Positions 18,054 to 26,420 of a stretch of 33,170 nucleotides of DNA are shown one piece after another (the stretch's first letter is position 1; each line of letters begins with the position of its first letter). The position numbers and the translations under genes are program-made. The notes below the pieces were generated by a model, which worked only from the letters and a program-made list of their open reading frames with translations, made no database searches and was not told the DNA's origin. The DNA comes from Nocardia aobensis NBRC 100429 (GTDB taxonomy: Bacteria; Actinomycetota; Actinomycetes; Mycobacteriales; Mycobacteriaceae), in contig NZ_BAFQ01000040.1 of NCBI RefSeq assembly GCF_000308375.1, positions 1 through 33,170 of the forward strand. The letters run 5' to 3'.

Positions 18054-19830
18054 GTTTCACCTCCGCGTTTCCGGCGTGGACATCGATGTCGAGAGTGAGA
18101 ATCGGCCCGTCGGCCGGTCCGGTGGGCCCCTGCGGACAGGACACATCGCCCATGCTGGCGTTGCAGGTGGCGTGCAGGCGCATCGATTCCGGCACCAGCA
18201 CCCGGAAATCGCCCATCTGCACATTCACGTGGACCGTGCGATTCTCGGTCAGGGGCAGTTGGCGCAGGTCGAGCGTGCCCGAGCCCATGGTGATCTTGTA
18301 TTCCGGCGCCAGATCGGCGGCCGTGGCCGGGGTCCAGACGTGGTCGCCCATGGCCCCGCGATCGAATTCGACCGGGCCGACCATCGAGGCGAGGATGACG
18401 AAGCCGGCCAGCGGCGCGAGCACCACCATCAAGCCGTAACCGCGGCGCAGGAAGGCTCCGACGATCAGGCCGAGGCCGACCACCGCCAGGGCGATCGCGC
18501 CGATTCGCGCGGGGGTCATCCAGTCCGCTCCGGCGGCGGCCACCGCGCCCGCGGCCGCTGCCGCCAGGACGGCCAGGCCGATCACCACCGGGGTGAGCCG
18601 GGACCGCGGCCGCGGTGCCGGGACGACGGCCACCGGGCGTTCCTGCGTGGGGGCGGGCAGATCCCAGGCCATCGGCGCCACGCCGAGCGGATCCCAGCCT
18701 GCCGGGGTGGGGCCGATATGCGCCGGGTCCGGGATCGGGCGGGTGCCGCTCGGGCGCGGGCCGGGGGGAGGTGTCGGGGTGGGACGGGCACTTCCGCCGG
18801 GGCCCGAGGAATCATCCGGGCCGGACTCGTCCTCGGCCGTGTGCTCGGCCGAGACTGCCGCCGCTTCGGATTCGACGGGGAGCGGCCGGGTCATCGCGAC
18901 CGTGGGGCGATCGTCGGGCGGCATCTCGTCGGTGGTCATCTCGTCGGAGGGCGAGTCCGATTCGGCGGCAACGGGTCCGGAGGTACCGGGTTCCTCTGCC
19001 GTCGGAACGCCTTCGGTCGCCATGCTTTCGGTCACTTCGTCGGCTGAGCTCGCAGTGTCGGGCGAGTCGGCTCGTGCTTCGTCCGGAGGACTCTCCGGCG
19101 TCACCGTGACCGGATCGACCCGCAGTGGGGTCGTGGCGGCTGCGCCGATCGGTTCGGTTGCCGTCGAGACGTCGCCGTTCGCGGGTTGTGTGGGCGTGGC
19201 CGGAACCTGGCTGCCCGCAACACGGTTCGGATCCGGTTCGTAGTGGTCGGGCAGTTTGGTGAACGGTCCGTACTGACTCCCGCTCCACGGCGACCCACCC
19301 GGGAAGCTCGCCCCCGGATATCCCGTCGCCGCGATACCGCCCTCGGCCGCCAGCGGATACGAGCCGTCGAACGGTGGTTCCGGCTGCCGCATGTAGAGCA
19401 ACCACCAACCGGCCACCATCAGGGCGAAACTGATCACCCCCGAGCCGCCGAGTCCGACTCCCACCGGACCCATGGTGGTGACCGCGATCGCCAGGGCGAC
19501 GATCAGGACGATGGTCTTGGTGGACGATTGCGAACTCCGTCCGCGACTGATCAGCCCCTCCGCGGGTGATACCGCATCACCCGCCGGGGGCAGCAGCAAC
19601 CATGCCGCCAGATACAACACGATGCCCGCACCGCCGAAGATCGTCGACACCACGAACGCGACCCGGATCAGGACCGGGTCCACGCCGTAGCGACGGCCGA
19701 ATCCGGACGCCACGCCGGCGACCGGACTCTGTCCCGGCAGCCGTGTCGGACGCGTCCGCCACAGGTGCTGGAGCTGTTCGCTGAATCCCGTCCGGCTCGT
19801 GCCGCCGGTCCCGCCGCTCGCTGTGGTCAT
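18046..19830 (-). CDS. PspC-domain membrane protein with LiaF-like C-terminus (EsrI-like)
   Basis: The 594-residue product starts with a PspC domain (residues about 25-85: GVASGFGRRYGVDPVLIRV then a membrane helix), has more helices at about 110-150, a long acidic Pro-rich linker, further helices near 410-480, and a C-terminal beta-rich domain (YKITMGSGTLDLRQL, VHVNVQMGDFRVLVPE) like LiaF and the cell-wall-active-antibiotic response proteins. Corynebacterium EsrI, a PspC membrane protein that inhibits the kinase of the EsrISR envelope-stress system, is a close parallel. Here the PspC kinase and regulator (24097-26413) point the other way but lie 4.2 kb off. The gene overlaps the small membrane protein gene by eight bases. 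Sensing of cell-wall stress is inferred from family knowledge. Confidence 0.88.
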   Translation of the reverse strand: MTTASGGTGGTSRTGFSEQLQHLWRTRPTRLPGQSPVAGVASGFGRRYGVDPVLIRVAFVVSTIFGGAGIVLYLAAWLLLPPAGDAVSPAEGLISRGRSSQSSTKTIVLIVALAIAVTTMGPVGVGLGGSGVISFALMVAGWWLLYMRQPEPPFDGSYPLAAEGGIAATGYPGASFPGGSPWSGSQYGPFTKLPDHYEPDPNRVAGSQVPATPTQPANGDVSTATEPIGAAATTPLRVDPVTVTPESPPDEARADSPDTASSADEVTESMATEGVPTAEEPGTSGPVAAESDSPSDEMTTDEMPPDDRPTVAMTRPLPVESEAAAVSAEHTAEDESGPDDSSGPGGSARPTPTPPPGPRPSGTRPIPDPAHIGPTPAGWDPLGVAPMAWDLPAPTQERPVAVVPAPRPRSRLTPVVIGLAVLAAAAAGAVAAAGADWMTPARIGAIALAVVGLGLIVGAFLRRGYGLMVVLAPLAGFVILASMVGPVEFDRGAMGDHVWTPATAADLAPEYKITMGSGTLDLRQLPLTENRTVHVNVQMGDFRVLVPESMRLHATCNASMGDVSCPQGPTGPADGPILTLDIDVHAGNAEVKRG

Positions 19831-19894
19831 AGCTCAATGGTGGCCGTGAGCAGTATCGAATGGCATCGGGGTTCACCCTGAAACCGAACCTGAA

Positions 19895-20530
19895 CTACAT
19901 CTGGATGGGATCACCCAGGATCATGCCGGTCCCGCTGTCGCCGGGAGTGTCGGCATTGATCGAGGTGTAGGGCTGGACGGTGAGCGGCCCGGCGCAGTTG
20001 TCGACCTCGATGCGGAAATCGCGGCTGTAGAGGGTGCCGGTCGTATCGGACTTCAGATCCTTGTCGGCGACCTTCACATCGGTCACCTTCCCGGGTTTCA
20101 GGGTGGTGTCGACGGTCGCCGAACCCGAGATCGTCCCGTCGACCACATCCCAGTACAGGCCGGGACTGACCTGACTCGGGGCGATGTACAGATTGCCCGA
20201 GAGTTCGGAGAATCCGGACAGTCCGGCCTGGATCGCCACCGAGGCGTCCATTTCGGCGGCGCACGCCACCAGATATCCGGCGTGGAGTTTGCCGGTCGCC
20301 GGTGCCGCGACCCGCCCGTAGAAGGTGCCGTCGACCAGCACCTCACGGTTGGTGGGCATTCCGTTCAGCGGCGGGATCGAATGGGCCTGCTGATCGGAAC
20401 TGCCCACCGTGTAGGTGAATTCCGGCACCGAGTACGTGCGCTCGTGCGCGGCGGACGCGCCCGTCGCCGACGTGGCGGCGACGGTGCATCCCCCGATCGT
20501 TGTCACCGCGACCATTACCCACTTGCGCAC
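19895..20530 (-). CDS. MspA family porin, intact
   Basis: MspA-type porins form octameric channels in the mycolic-acid outer membrane and admit small hydrophilic solutes. The 211-residue precursor starts with a signal peptide (RKWVMVAVTTIGG followed by an Ala-rich stretch, cleavage probably after TGASA), then a mature part with NGMPTNREVLVDGTFYGRV, CAAEMDAS, the GLSGF and SPGLYWDVVDG strands and the C-terminal SRDFRIEVDNCAGP segment. The two cysteines are in the family positions. GTG 20530 is chosen because GGGGAG precedes it and it begins a signal peptide; the longer frame to 20836 overlaps the upstream porin remnant. A 16-bp perfect palindrome lies 50 bases upstream. The porin pseudogene is directly upstream in the same orientation. 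Confidence 0.92.
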   Translation of the reverse strand: MRKWVMVAVTTIGGCTVAATSATGASAAHERTYSVPEFTYTVGSSDQQAHSIPPLNGMPTNREVLVDGTFYGRVAAPATGKLHAGYLVACAAEMDASVAIQAGLSGFSELSGNLYIAPSQVSPGLYWDVVDGTISGSATVDTTLKPGKVTDVKVADKDLKSDTTGTLYSRDFRIEVDNCAGPLTVQPYTSINADTPGDSGTGMILGDPIQM

Positions 20531-20579
20531 ATGTACTCCCCGGATCGGCAGCCTCGACGCGAGCATGCGCGATCCGCCC

Positions 20580-20595
20580 GCGGACCGCGGTCCGC
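20580..20595. promoter_or_regulatory. Perfect 16-bp palindrome upstream of the intact porin gene
   Basis: GCGGACCGCGGTCCGC is a perfect palindrome 50 bases before the GTG of the MspA-type porin. It is a candidate operator, though GC-rich palindromes also arise by chance. Confidence 0.4.
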
Positions 20596-20733
20596 CGCGA
20601 TATTTCACCAAGATCGTCGCGAGTCGAGCTCCAGTGTCACTGGCAAGGTGCTGGGAGTCTCCTGTGTCCCCTGCGTGGCAGGGACCGGCCGCGGTAGGGG
20701 CGGCACGGTCCCGGATACGGCACTCAGAGCCAC

Positions 20734-21212
20734 TCAGAGCACGGTCGGATCCGCGAAGACGGCGCCGTTCCCGTCGACCTTTGCCGCGGAGACCTCGATC
20801 CTGCCGTAGGCGCGGATGGTCAGCGGACCGCCGCATCCCTGCACCATGAGATGGAAGTCCCGGCTGACGAGAGAGTCGGTCTCCCCGGCGCCGAGGCCGA
20901 GGCGTCGGCGCTGAAACCGAGGTCGATATCGACCGCGCACGCGACGAAACAGCCCGCCTTCAACGTTCCGGTGCCGCTCGGTATCCGCGCGTAGGACGTG
21001 TTGTCCAGGAACACCTCTCGATTGGTGGGCATGCCGTTCAGCGCGGTCACCGGATGGGCCGCGTAATCGAGATGGCCCACGGTGAAGCTGTACCCGTTCG
21101 GTGCCAGATACGTGTTCTCGTGACCGCCCGGCCCCGCGGCCGAGGCGGCGGTGGCCGGCAGCAGCGCCAGCGCGAGAGCCGTGGTGGCGGCGTAGACAGA
21201 TGCGATGGACAT
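20734..21212 (-). pseudogene. MspA family porin, disrupted by an internal deletion and frame change
   Basis: The first part (from ATG 21212, after GAGGAAT) encodes a normal signal peptide and MspA N-terminus including LNGMPTNREVFLDNTSYARIP and the CAVDIDLGF strand. After about residue 110 the frame breaks: the family C-terminus (SLVSRDFHLMVQGCGGPLTIRAYG and so on to GAVFADPTVL) continues in another frame ending at 20734. About 55 residues present in the neighbouring intact porin, corresponding to the central SELSG through KDLKSD region, are missing at the junction near 20880-20900. The best explanation is a deletion of non-multiple-of-three length in a duplicated porin gene. If translated without a frameshift, a chimeric 130-residue product would result and could not form the barrel. 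Confidence 0.88.
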
Positions 21213-21488
21213 GCGAATTCCTCCCCGTACACGCCGGGCGAACCGGCGAGATCAGCCGTCCGCGGCGAAACGACTACCGGGACGTGAGCCGCCCGCCGTC
21301 AGCGGGCGACGCGATCGACGGTAGGAATCGAGAGCTCGCCGGCACCCGGGCGAATTCCGGTCGATACGCCATATCCGCAGGTGATCGAGGCTGTTGCGAA
21401 ATTCCGGTCCGGCATCGGCACCGCGGGCGGCGTCCGCCGGGCCGGTGCCGTTCGTCGCTCGGCGGTGTCCGGACCGGACGTGCTCGGC

Positions 21489-22181
21489 CTACGGCGCTAC
21501 CAGCCCCGTTCGATAGGCGATGACGACCAATTGCGCGCGGTCTCGGGCGCCGAGTTTGACCATCGCCCGGCTGACGTGGGTGCGGGCGGTGGCGGGACTG
21601 AGGAACAGTTCGGCGCCGATTTCGGTATTGCTCATGCCCTGGCCGACCAGAGCCAGCACCTCCCGCTCCCGTTCGGTCAGCACCGCGAGCCGCTGTTCGG
21701 CGGCCCGGTCAGCGGTGTGCCGGGCCGTGAACTGGGCGATGAGCCGGCGCGTGATACGGGGCGCGAGCAGGGCCTCACCGGCGGCGACCACGCGGATACC
21801 GTGCAGCAATTCGGCCGGACCGGCATCTTTGAGCAGGAAGCCGGCGGCGCCGGCCTGCAATCCCTCGAAGACGTAGGCATCGGTGTCGTAGGTGGTCAGA
21901 ATGAGAATCCGCACATCCCGCAGCTCCGGCGTGGCAACGATGTCGCGGGTGGCCTGGATGCCGTCCATCGTCGGCATCCGGATATCCATCAGGACGACGT
22001 CCGGGCGTAGCGCACGGGCTTTGCGCACGGCTTCGGCCCCGGTCGCGGCCTCCCCGACGACCGTGACGTCGTCCTCGATATCGAGCAGGAGCCGAAATCC
22101 CGACCGCACCAACTGCTCGTCGTCGACGAGCAGAACCCGGATCGGGGTGCCGCCGTCGGGAGAGTCCGCCGCAGTGCTCAC
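21489..22181 (-). CDS. NarL/LuxR-family response regulator
   Basis: The 230-residue regulator has a receiver domain with the acidic pair Asp20-Asp21, phosphoacceptor Asp66 (VVLMDIRMP), a TTYD switch threonine and Lys in FLLKDAG. A LuxR-type helix-turn-helix follows (LTEREREVLALVGQGMSNTEIGAELFLSPATARTHVS). It starts at GTG 22181, overlapping the kinase stop by four bases (GTGA), so it is the kinase's partner. The target is unknown. The closest genes are the porin pair, immediately downstream in the same direction after 276 bases, and they are reasonable candidates. The inverted repeats upstream of the kinase may be its own operator. Confidence 0.95.
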   Translation of the reverse strand: MSTAADSPDGGTPIRVLLVDDEQLVRSGFRLLLDIEDDVTVVGEAATGAEAVRKARALRPDVVLMDIRMPTMDGIQATRDIVATPELRDVRILILTTYDTDAYVFEGLQAGAAGFLLKDAGPAELLHGIRVVAAGEALLAPRITRRLIAQFTARHTADRAAEQRLAVLTEREREVLALVGQGMSNTEIGAELFLSPATARTHVSRAMVKLGARDRAQLVVIAYRTGLVAP

Positions 22182-23395
22182 AGGTTCACCGTTTCCGTCG
22201 TCGTCAAGGGAAGCCGGGCCGTGACCGCGAATCCGCCGTGCGGGAGCGGGCCCGCGTCGAGGTCACCGCCCAGGAGCCGGCATCGCTCGCGCATGCCGAG
22301 GATGCCGCGCCCGTCGCTGCCCGCTCGAGCGGTGGCGAGGGGGCTCGCCTGCGGCCGCCGCCCCTCGTCGATGACCCGGACCTCGACCGCGTCGGCATCG
22401 TAGGTCACCTCGACCGACACTCGCGTCGAGCCGGCATGACGGATCACATTGGTGATCGACTCCTGCAGTATCCGATACACCGCGGTGCCGACCGCGCCGG
22501 GTATCTCGGGAGGCGATGCAGGCGTGTCGAATTCGACCTCGATCCCGGCGTCGCGGGCGTCGGCGGCCAGTTCGCGGATCTGCGCGAGGCCCGGATGCGG
22601 GGCACGCTCGTCGGTGTCGTCGCGAAGAACTCCGAGAATCGCCCGCATCTCCGTCAACGCCCGAGAGCTGGTCCGCTCGATGATCTTCAGGGTCTCGCGT
22701 GCTTGTTCGGGCCGTTTGTCGAGCACATGCGCGGTGACGCCGGACTGGACGTTGATGACGGCGATCGCATGAGCGACCGTATCGTGCACTTCGCGGGCGA
22801 TGCGGAGACGTTCCGCGTCGACCCGGGCGCGGGCCTCCTCCTCGCGCGTTCGTTCCGCCAACTCCGCCCTCTCCAGCGCCTGTGCCGCAACGACTTTCCG
22901 TGAGCGGACACTTTCGCCGAGCGCCGCGCTCATCACCGCGGCGCCTATCCGGAAATAGACCCAGCCGATCGCGGCCGGTGGTTCGACGTCCGTTGCGGCG
23001 GGGAGCCAGATCGCGGTCAGTGCCGCGATACCCACTCCGGCCACCACCAGCGAGCGCCGCCCGTCGCCATGGGCGGTGAGGGTGTAGAGCGCGACGAACA
23101 GGGCCAGCCACCCGGGCCCGTCCGGAAAGTCGAGCGTGTAGTAAACCGCGCTGGTGAGCGCGGTGACGGCGAAGACCGCGACCGGCCGTTGCCGCCGCAC
23201 GACCAGGACGGCGCCCGCGGCGATCAAGAGGAGGTAGCCGAGATATCCGAAATCCGACAGCGGGCGCAGCACCGACTCCGGCCGGCCGCTGTTGCGGACG
23301 ACGGTGCCCTGGACCTGCATCACGGTGATGAATACCGCCAGCAGCAGATCCTGAGACCACACGGGCAGGCGGAGCGGTGTGACGCGGTCCGGCAT
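22178..23395 (-). CDS. NarL-type sensor histidine kinase (HisKA_3/HPK7)
   Basis: The 405-residue kinase has five to six hydrophobic helices in its first ~165 residues with no large external sensor domain, a coiled-coil linker, the phosphoacceptor His204 (REVHDTVAHAI), and an HATPase_c domain with an N-box QESITNVIRHA and the G-box RGILGMRERC. This is the DesK/NarX-like, membrane-sensing type. I chose ATG 23395 (MPDRVTPL): it begins just before the first helix, and TATGAT lies exactly six bases upstream, indicating a leaderless mRNA. The longer frame to 23635 would add 80 Arg-rich residues with no support. It is translationally coupled to its regulator. Three inverted repeats occur at 23424-23504, just upstream of the promoter. 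Confidence 0.93.
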   Translation of the reverse strand: MPDRVTPLRLPVWSQDLLLAVFITVMQVQGTVVRNSGRPESVLRPLSDFGYLGYLLLIAAGAVLVVRRQRPVAVFAVTALTSAVYYTLDFPDGPGWLALFVALYTLTAHGDGRRSLVVAGVGIAALTAIWLPAATDVEPPAAIGWVYFRIGAAVMSAALGESVRSRKVVAAQALERAELAERTREEEARARVDAERLRIAREVHDTVAHAIAVINVQSGVTAHVLDKRPEQARETLKIIERTSSRALTEMRAILGVLRDDTDERAPHPGLAQIRELAADARDAGIEVEFDTPASPPEIPGAVGTAVYRILQESITNVIRHAGSTRVSVEVTYDADAVEVRVIDEGRRPQASPLATARAGSDGRGILGMRERCRLLGGDLDAGPLPHGGFAVTARLPLTTTETVNL

Positions 23396-23401
23396 GTGGC
23401 G

Positions 23402-23407
23402 ATCATA
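23402..23407 (-). promoter_or_regulatory. -10 box TATGAT for a leaderless kinase-regulator transcript
   Basis: On the minus strand TATGAT, close to the TATAAT consensus, ends six bases before ATG 23395. Confidence 0.65.
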
Positions 23408-23423
23408 GGAGTCCGCACCGGCC

Positions 23424-23504
23424 CGGCACATCGTGCCGATCGCGCGACGCCGACGTCGCGGTGCGCGGTCGGACGTCGCTCGCCTACGCCGAACCGCGTA
23501 GGCG
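23424..23504. promoter_or_regulatory. Cluster of three inverted repeats upstream of the two-component operon
   Basis: Three dyads lie in a row: CGGCAC-ATC-GTGCCG (23424-23438), CGCGAC-N6-GTCGCG (23443-23460), and CGCCTACGC-N6-GCGTAGGCG (23481-23504). They lie between the divergent kinase and DUF6223-like genes and probably overlap the -35 region of the kinase promoter. Confidence 0.5.
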
Positions 23505-23627
23505 TCATCGCCTCCGGGCCGATGCCGTCGACCGGGTCGCGGCGCGACGATCGTCACGGCCGCAGCCGATTCCGAGTCCGTGGGATCCGCGCGGCCGCCA
23601 CTCCTCGCTCGACCGGAAGGATCCGCG

Positions 23628-23996
23628 ATGCCCACGCTCGATATGTTCGCCGCGCTCTCTGCTACTCACCTCTCCGTTACCGCCGCCGGGTACGAAGTCG
23701 GCGTCGGCCGGACCGTCCCCAGCATCGCGGCCGTCCTGGGCTTGATCAGTGTGGTCGCCGGGGGACTGGCGATCTCGTCCGGATCCCGGCGGGCCGGCAC
23801 CGGCCGGTTCCGGGCCCTCACCGCGCTGGTGCTGGGAGCGGTCGGCGTGATCGTCGGCGGCATCCACGGTGCCGAGGCCGCCGGCGGTCTCGGCACCGGC
23901 AACGGGCTCGCCGGCGCGATCGCCGCGGTGGTGCTCGGACTGTGCGGCGTGATTCTGGGCGGCCTCGCGCTGGTGCGGGCTCGCCGCTTCGGATGA
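23628..23996 (+). CDS. DUF6223-like small membrane protein
   Basis: The 122-residue product has three to four hydrophobic helices rich in Gly, Ala and Val (SIAAVLGLISVVAGGLAI, ALVLGAVGVIVGGIHG, AIAAVVLGLCGVILGGLAL), with small basic loops (SRRAGTGRFR) and a conserved-looking GGLGTGNGLAGAI. The pattern of two near-repeated GLxxVxxGGLA helices and the GTGNG turn resembles the DUF6223 family of actinobacteria, a recollection I hold with moderate confidence. ATG 23628 follows GGAAGG by seven bases; an upstream ATG at 23580 has no ribosome-binding site. It is divergent from the NarL-type kinase and 100 bases before the PspC kinase. The function is unknown. Confidence 0.82.
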   Translation: MPTLDMFAALSATHLSVTAAGYEVGVGRTVPSIAAVLGLISVVAGGLAISSGSRRAGTGRFRALTALVLGAVGVIVGGIHGAEAAGGLGTGNGLAGAIAAVVLGLCGVILGGLALVRARRFG

Positions 23997-24096
23997 CACG
24001 GCGGTTCCGGCGCCACGGCGCCGCCGGACCCCGAGATCGGGAATCCGGGTATTTCCCGATGGTCGGTTGTCGGGGTGACGTGCCAGGATCGAAGGC

Positions 24097-25596
24097 ATGT
24101 ACCCGTCCATGCCCGCATTCGACGCGCGCTCGGGGTTCGACGGTCGCGTGGGGTTCGAACCTCGCGCCGGTGTGGACGGTCTCGGGCCGGACGGCCGGGG
24201 CGCCGATCCGGTCCTCGAGCAGCCGCGGTTGCTGCGGCGATCCGGTGGACGGGTCGTCGGCGGCGTCGCGGGCGGTATCGCCGACCATCTCGGTGTCGAC
24301 GTCTTCAAGGTGCGGATGGCGTTCGTCCTGCTGTCGGCCTTGATGGGGGCGGGGATCGTGGCCTACGGGCTGCTGTGGATCTTCACCTCCTCCGGTGCGG
24401 ACGGCCCGCCGCCCACGGCGTCCGAGCGGCGGCAAGCCGTCGGGCTGGTGCTGCTCGGGCTGGCGCTGTCGGTCTCGATGGCGTGGTTGTTCAACGGGAC
24501 CGCGGCGCGGGTGGTGGCGCCGATCATCGTGGTCGCCGTAGGCGCGGCGCTGGTGTGGCGCGAATTCGATGCCGAGGGGCCGCGTTCCATTCTGGGTCTG
24601 CCCGCCCGGCCGACCGTGCTCACCTGGACGCGCATCCTGGCCGGGGCGACGCTCATCGTGGTCGGGCTGGGCGTGGTGGTGCTGGCCCGCATCAACCTGA
24701 GTTCGCTGGGTTCGGCGCTGATCGCGGTCGCGGTCACCCTGATCGGCGTCGGTCTCCTGACGGTGCCGCTGTGGTTGCGCATGATGCGCGCCCTCAATGC
24801 CGAACGCTCGGCCCGCATCCGCAACGAGGAACGCGAGGAGATCGCCTCCCATCTGCACGATTCGGTACTGCAGACCCTGGCGCTGATCCAGCGGCAGGCC
24901 GACGACCCGCAGGAGGTCGCCCGGCTGGCCCGCAGCCAGGAGCGGGAACTGCGGAAGTGGTTGTTCGAGGATTCCATGCCCGCGCAGTCGAGCCTGGCCG
25001 CCGCGCTGCGCACGATCGCCGGTGAGGTGGAGGACCAGCACGGCGTCCAGGTCACTCCGGTGACCGTCGGCGACGTCTCGATGGATGTCGGCGACACCGG
25101 ATTCGGCCTGCCGAAGGAACATTTCACCGCCCTGCTCGGCGCCACTCGCGAGGCGCTGGTCAACGCCGCCAAACATGCCGGTGTGCCGACGATCGATGTC
25201 TTCGCCGAGGTGGAACCGCATCAGGTCAGCATCTTCGTGCGCGATCGCGGCACCGGTTTCGATCCGGCCGCCGTTCCGGCGGACCGGCAGGGCCTGGCGA
25301 AATCCATTCACGCCCGGATCGAACGCCGCGGCGGCACCGTCGAGGTGCAGACCGCACCCGGCCGCGGCACCGAGGTGCGAATCATGATGCCCCGCAAGGA
25401 TTCCGAAGGTCAGGGCGAAACCGGCGGGTTCGACGGCGCCGAGACCGAGATGCCCGCCTCCGGCGAAACGGACGGCGCCGGCGATGCGCAGGACCGGCCG
25501 CAGCAGGCCGAGACACAGCAGGCCGGGCCGCATCAGGCCGAGACCGGGGGATCGCGAGGGGAGACCGCGGAGACCGGCCCCCGCCGGTCGCACTAG
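24097..25596 (+). CDS. PspC-fused sensor histidine kinase (EsrS-like)
   Basis: The 499-residue kinase has a soluble N-terminus, a PspC domain (residues about 43-98: LLRRSGGRVVGGVAGGIADHLGVDVFKVRMAFV and a membrane helix), four more helices to about 225, a HisKA_3-like phosphoacceptor His254 (ASHLHDSVLQTLALIQ), and an HATPase domain with NAAKHAG, RDRGTGFDP and the GRGTEV end. The last 60 residues are a disordered Glu/Gln/Gly tail with QAETQQAG and HQAETGG repeats. In Corynebacterium the PspC kinase EsrS, the regulator EsrR and the PspC protein EsrI make up a three-component cell-envelope-stress system. Here the regulator follows 148 bases downstream, and the EsrI-like gene is 4.2 kb away on the other strand. 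CAGGAT seven bases before the ATG may be a promoter box. Confidence 0.93.
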   Translation: MYPSMPAFDARSGFDGRVGFEPRAGVDGLGPDGRGADPVLEQPRLLRRSGGRVVGGVAGGIADHLGVDVFKVRMAFVLLSALMGAGIVAYGLLWIFTSSGADGPPPTASERRQAVGLVLLGLALSVSMAWLFNGTAARVVAPIIVVAVGAALVWREFDAEGPRSILGLPARPTVLTWTRILAGATLIVVGLGVVVLARINLSSLGSALIAVAVTLIGVGLLTVPLWLRMMRALNAERSARIRNEEREEIASHLHDSVLQTLALIQRQADDPQEVARLARSQERELRKWLFEDSMPAQSSLAAALRTIAGEVEDQHGVQVTPVTVGDVSMDVGDTGFGLPKEHFTALLGATREALVNAAKHAGVPTIDVFAEVEPHQVSIFVRDRGTGFDPAAVPADRQGLAKSIHARIERRGGTVEVQTAPGRGTEVRIMMPRKDSEGQGETGGFDGAETEMPASGETDGAGDAQDRPQQAETQQAGPHQAETGGSRGETAETGPRRSH

Positions 25597-25744
25597 CGGA
25601 CGCACCCGCGGAGTGGACAGAATTCGGACCGACGGTGATGCCGCCGTCCTCGAGGCCGGTGCCGAGCACCCCGACCACCGATGTGGTACCGATGAGTTGG
25701 CGCCGCCGCGCCCGGCAGCGGGCCGGCTCGAGGTGAGGAGAACT

Positions 25745-26413
25745 GTGACGATCCGGGTTTTTCTGGTCGACGACCACGCCGTGTTCCGGTCGGGGGTGCG
25801 GGCGGAGTTGAGCCGCGAAGCCGATATGGATGTCGTCGGGGAGGCGGGTACCGTCGCCGAGGCCGTGGCCGGGATCGATGCCGCGCGTCCCGATGTGGTG
25901 CTGCTGGATGTGCATATGCCCGACGGCGGGGGTGTGGCGGTCCTGCAGGGCATCGACGATCGCCCGAACGGTTCGGCGTCGGGTAACGGCCCGGTATGCC
26001 TGGCGCTGAGCGTCTCCGACGCCGCCGAGGATGTGATCGCGGTGATCCGTGCGGGCGCGCGCGGTTACGTCACCAAGACCATCTCCGGTTCCGAACTGGC
26101 CGAAGGCATTCGGCGCGTCGCGGGCGGCGACGCGGTGTTCAGTCCGCGGCTGGCCGGTTTCGTGCTGGACTCGTTCACCGGGCGCTCACCGGCTCCCGAA
26201 CCCCCGCTGGACCCGGAACTGGATTCGCTGACCCCGCGTGAACTGGAGGTGTTGCGGCTGCTGGCCCGCGGCTACACCTATCGCGAAATCGCCGAAACCC
26301 TGTTCATCTCGGTGAAGACCGTGGAAACCCACGCCTCCAACGTGTTGCGAAAAACCCAGCAGTCCAACCGCAACGCGCTGACGCGCTGGGCGCACCGCCG
26401 GCGCATCGACTGA
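25745..26413 (+). CDS. LuxR-family response regulator of the PspC kinase (EsrR-like)
   Basis: The 222-residue regulator begins TIRVFLVDDHAVFR, has the phosphoacceptor Asp55 (VVLLDVHMPD), a LALSVSD switch region and YVTKTI with the conserved Lys, and ends with a LuxR-type DNA-binding domain (LTPRELEVLRLLARGYTYREIAETLFISVKTVETHASNV). GTG 25745 follows a GAGGTGAGGAG ribosome-binding region and matches the domain start; the frame open to 25484 overlaps the kinase and codes for low-complexity residues. It is the likely partner of the upstream PspC kinase. It converges on the Ser/Thr kinase gene with only seven bases between stops and no visible terminator there. Confidence 0.94.
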   Translation: MTIRVFLVDDHAVFRSGVRAELSREADMDVVGEAGTVAEAVAGIDAARPDVVLLDVHMPDGGGVAVLQGIDDRPNGSASGNGPVCLALSVSDAAEDVIAVIRAGARGYVTKTISGSELAEGIRRVAGGDAVFSPRLAGFVLDSFTGRSPAPEPPLDPELDSLTPRELEVLRLLARGYTYREIAETLFISVKTVETHASNVLRKTQQSNRNALTRWAHRRRID

Positions 26414-26420
26414 GTCGCGC

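Noticed and set aside
23818..25953. A 711-codon minus-strand frame opposite the PspC kinase
   Set aside because: Antisense shadow of the kinase and neighbours; low-complexity composition and no domain.
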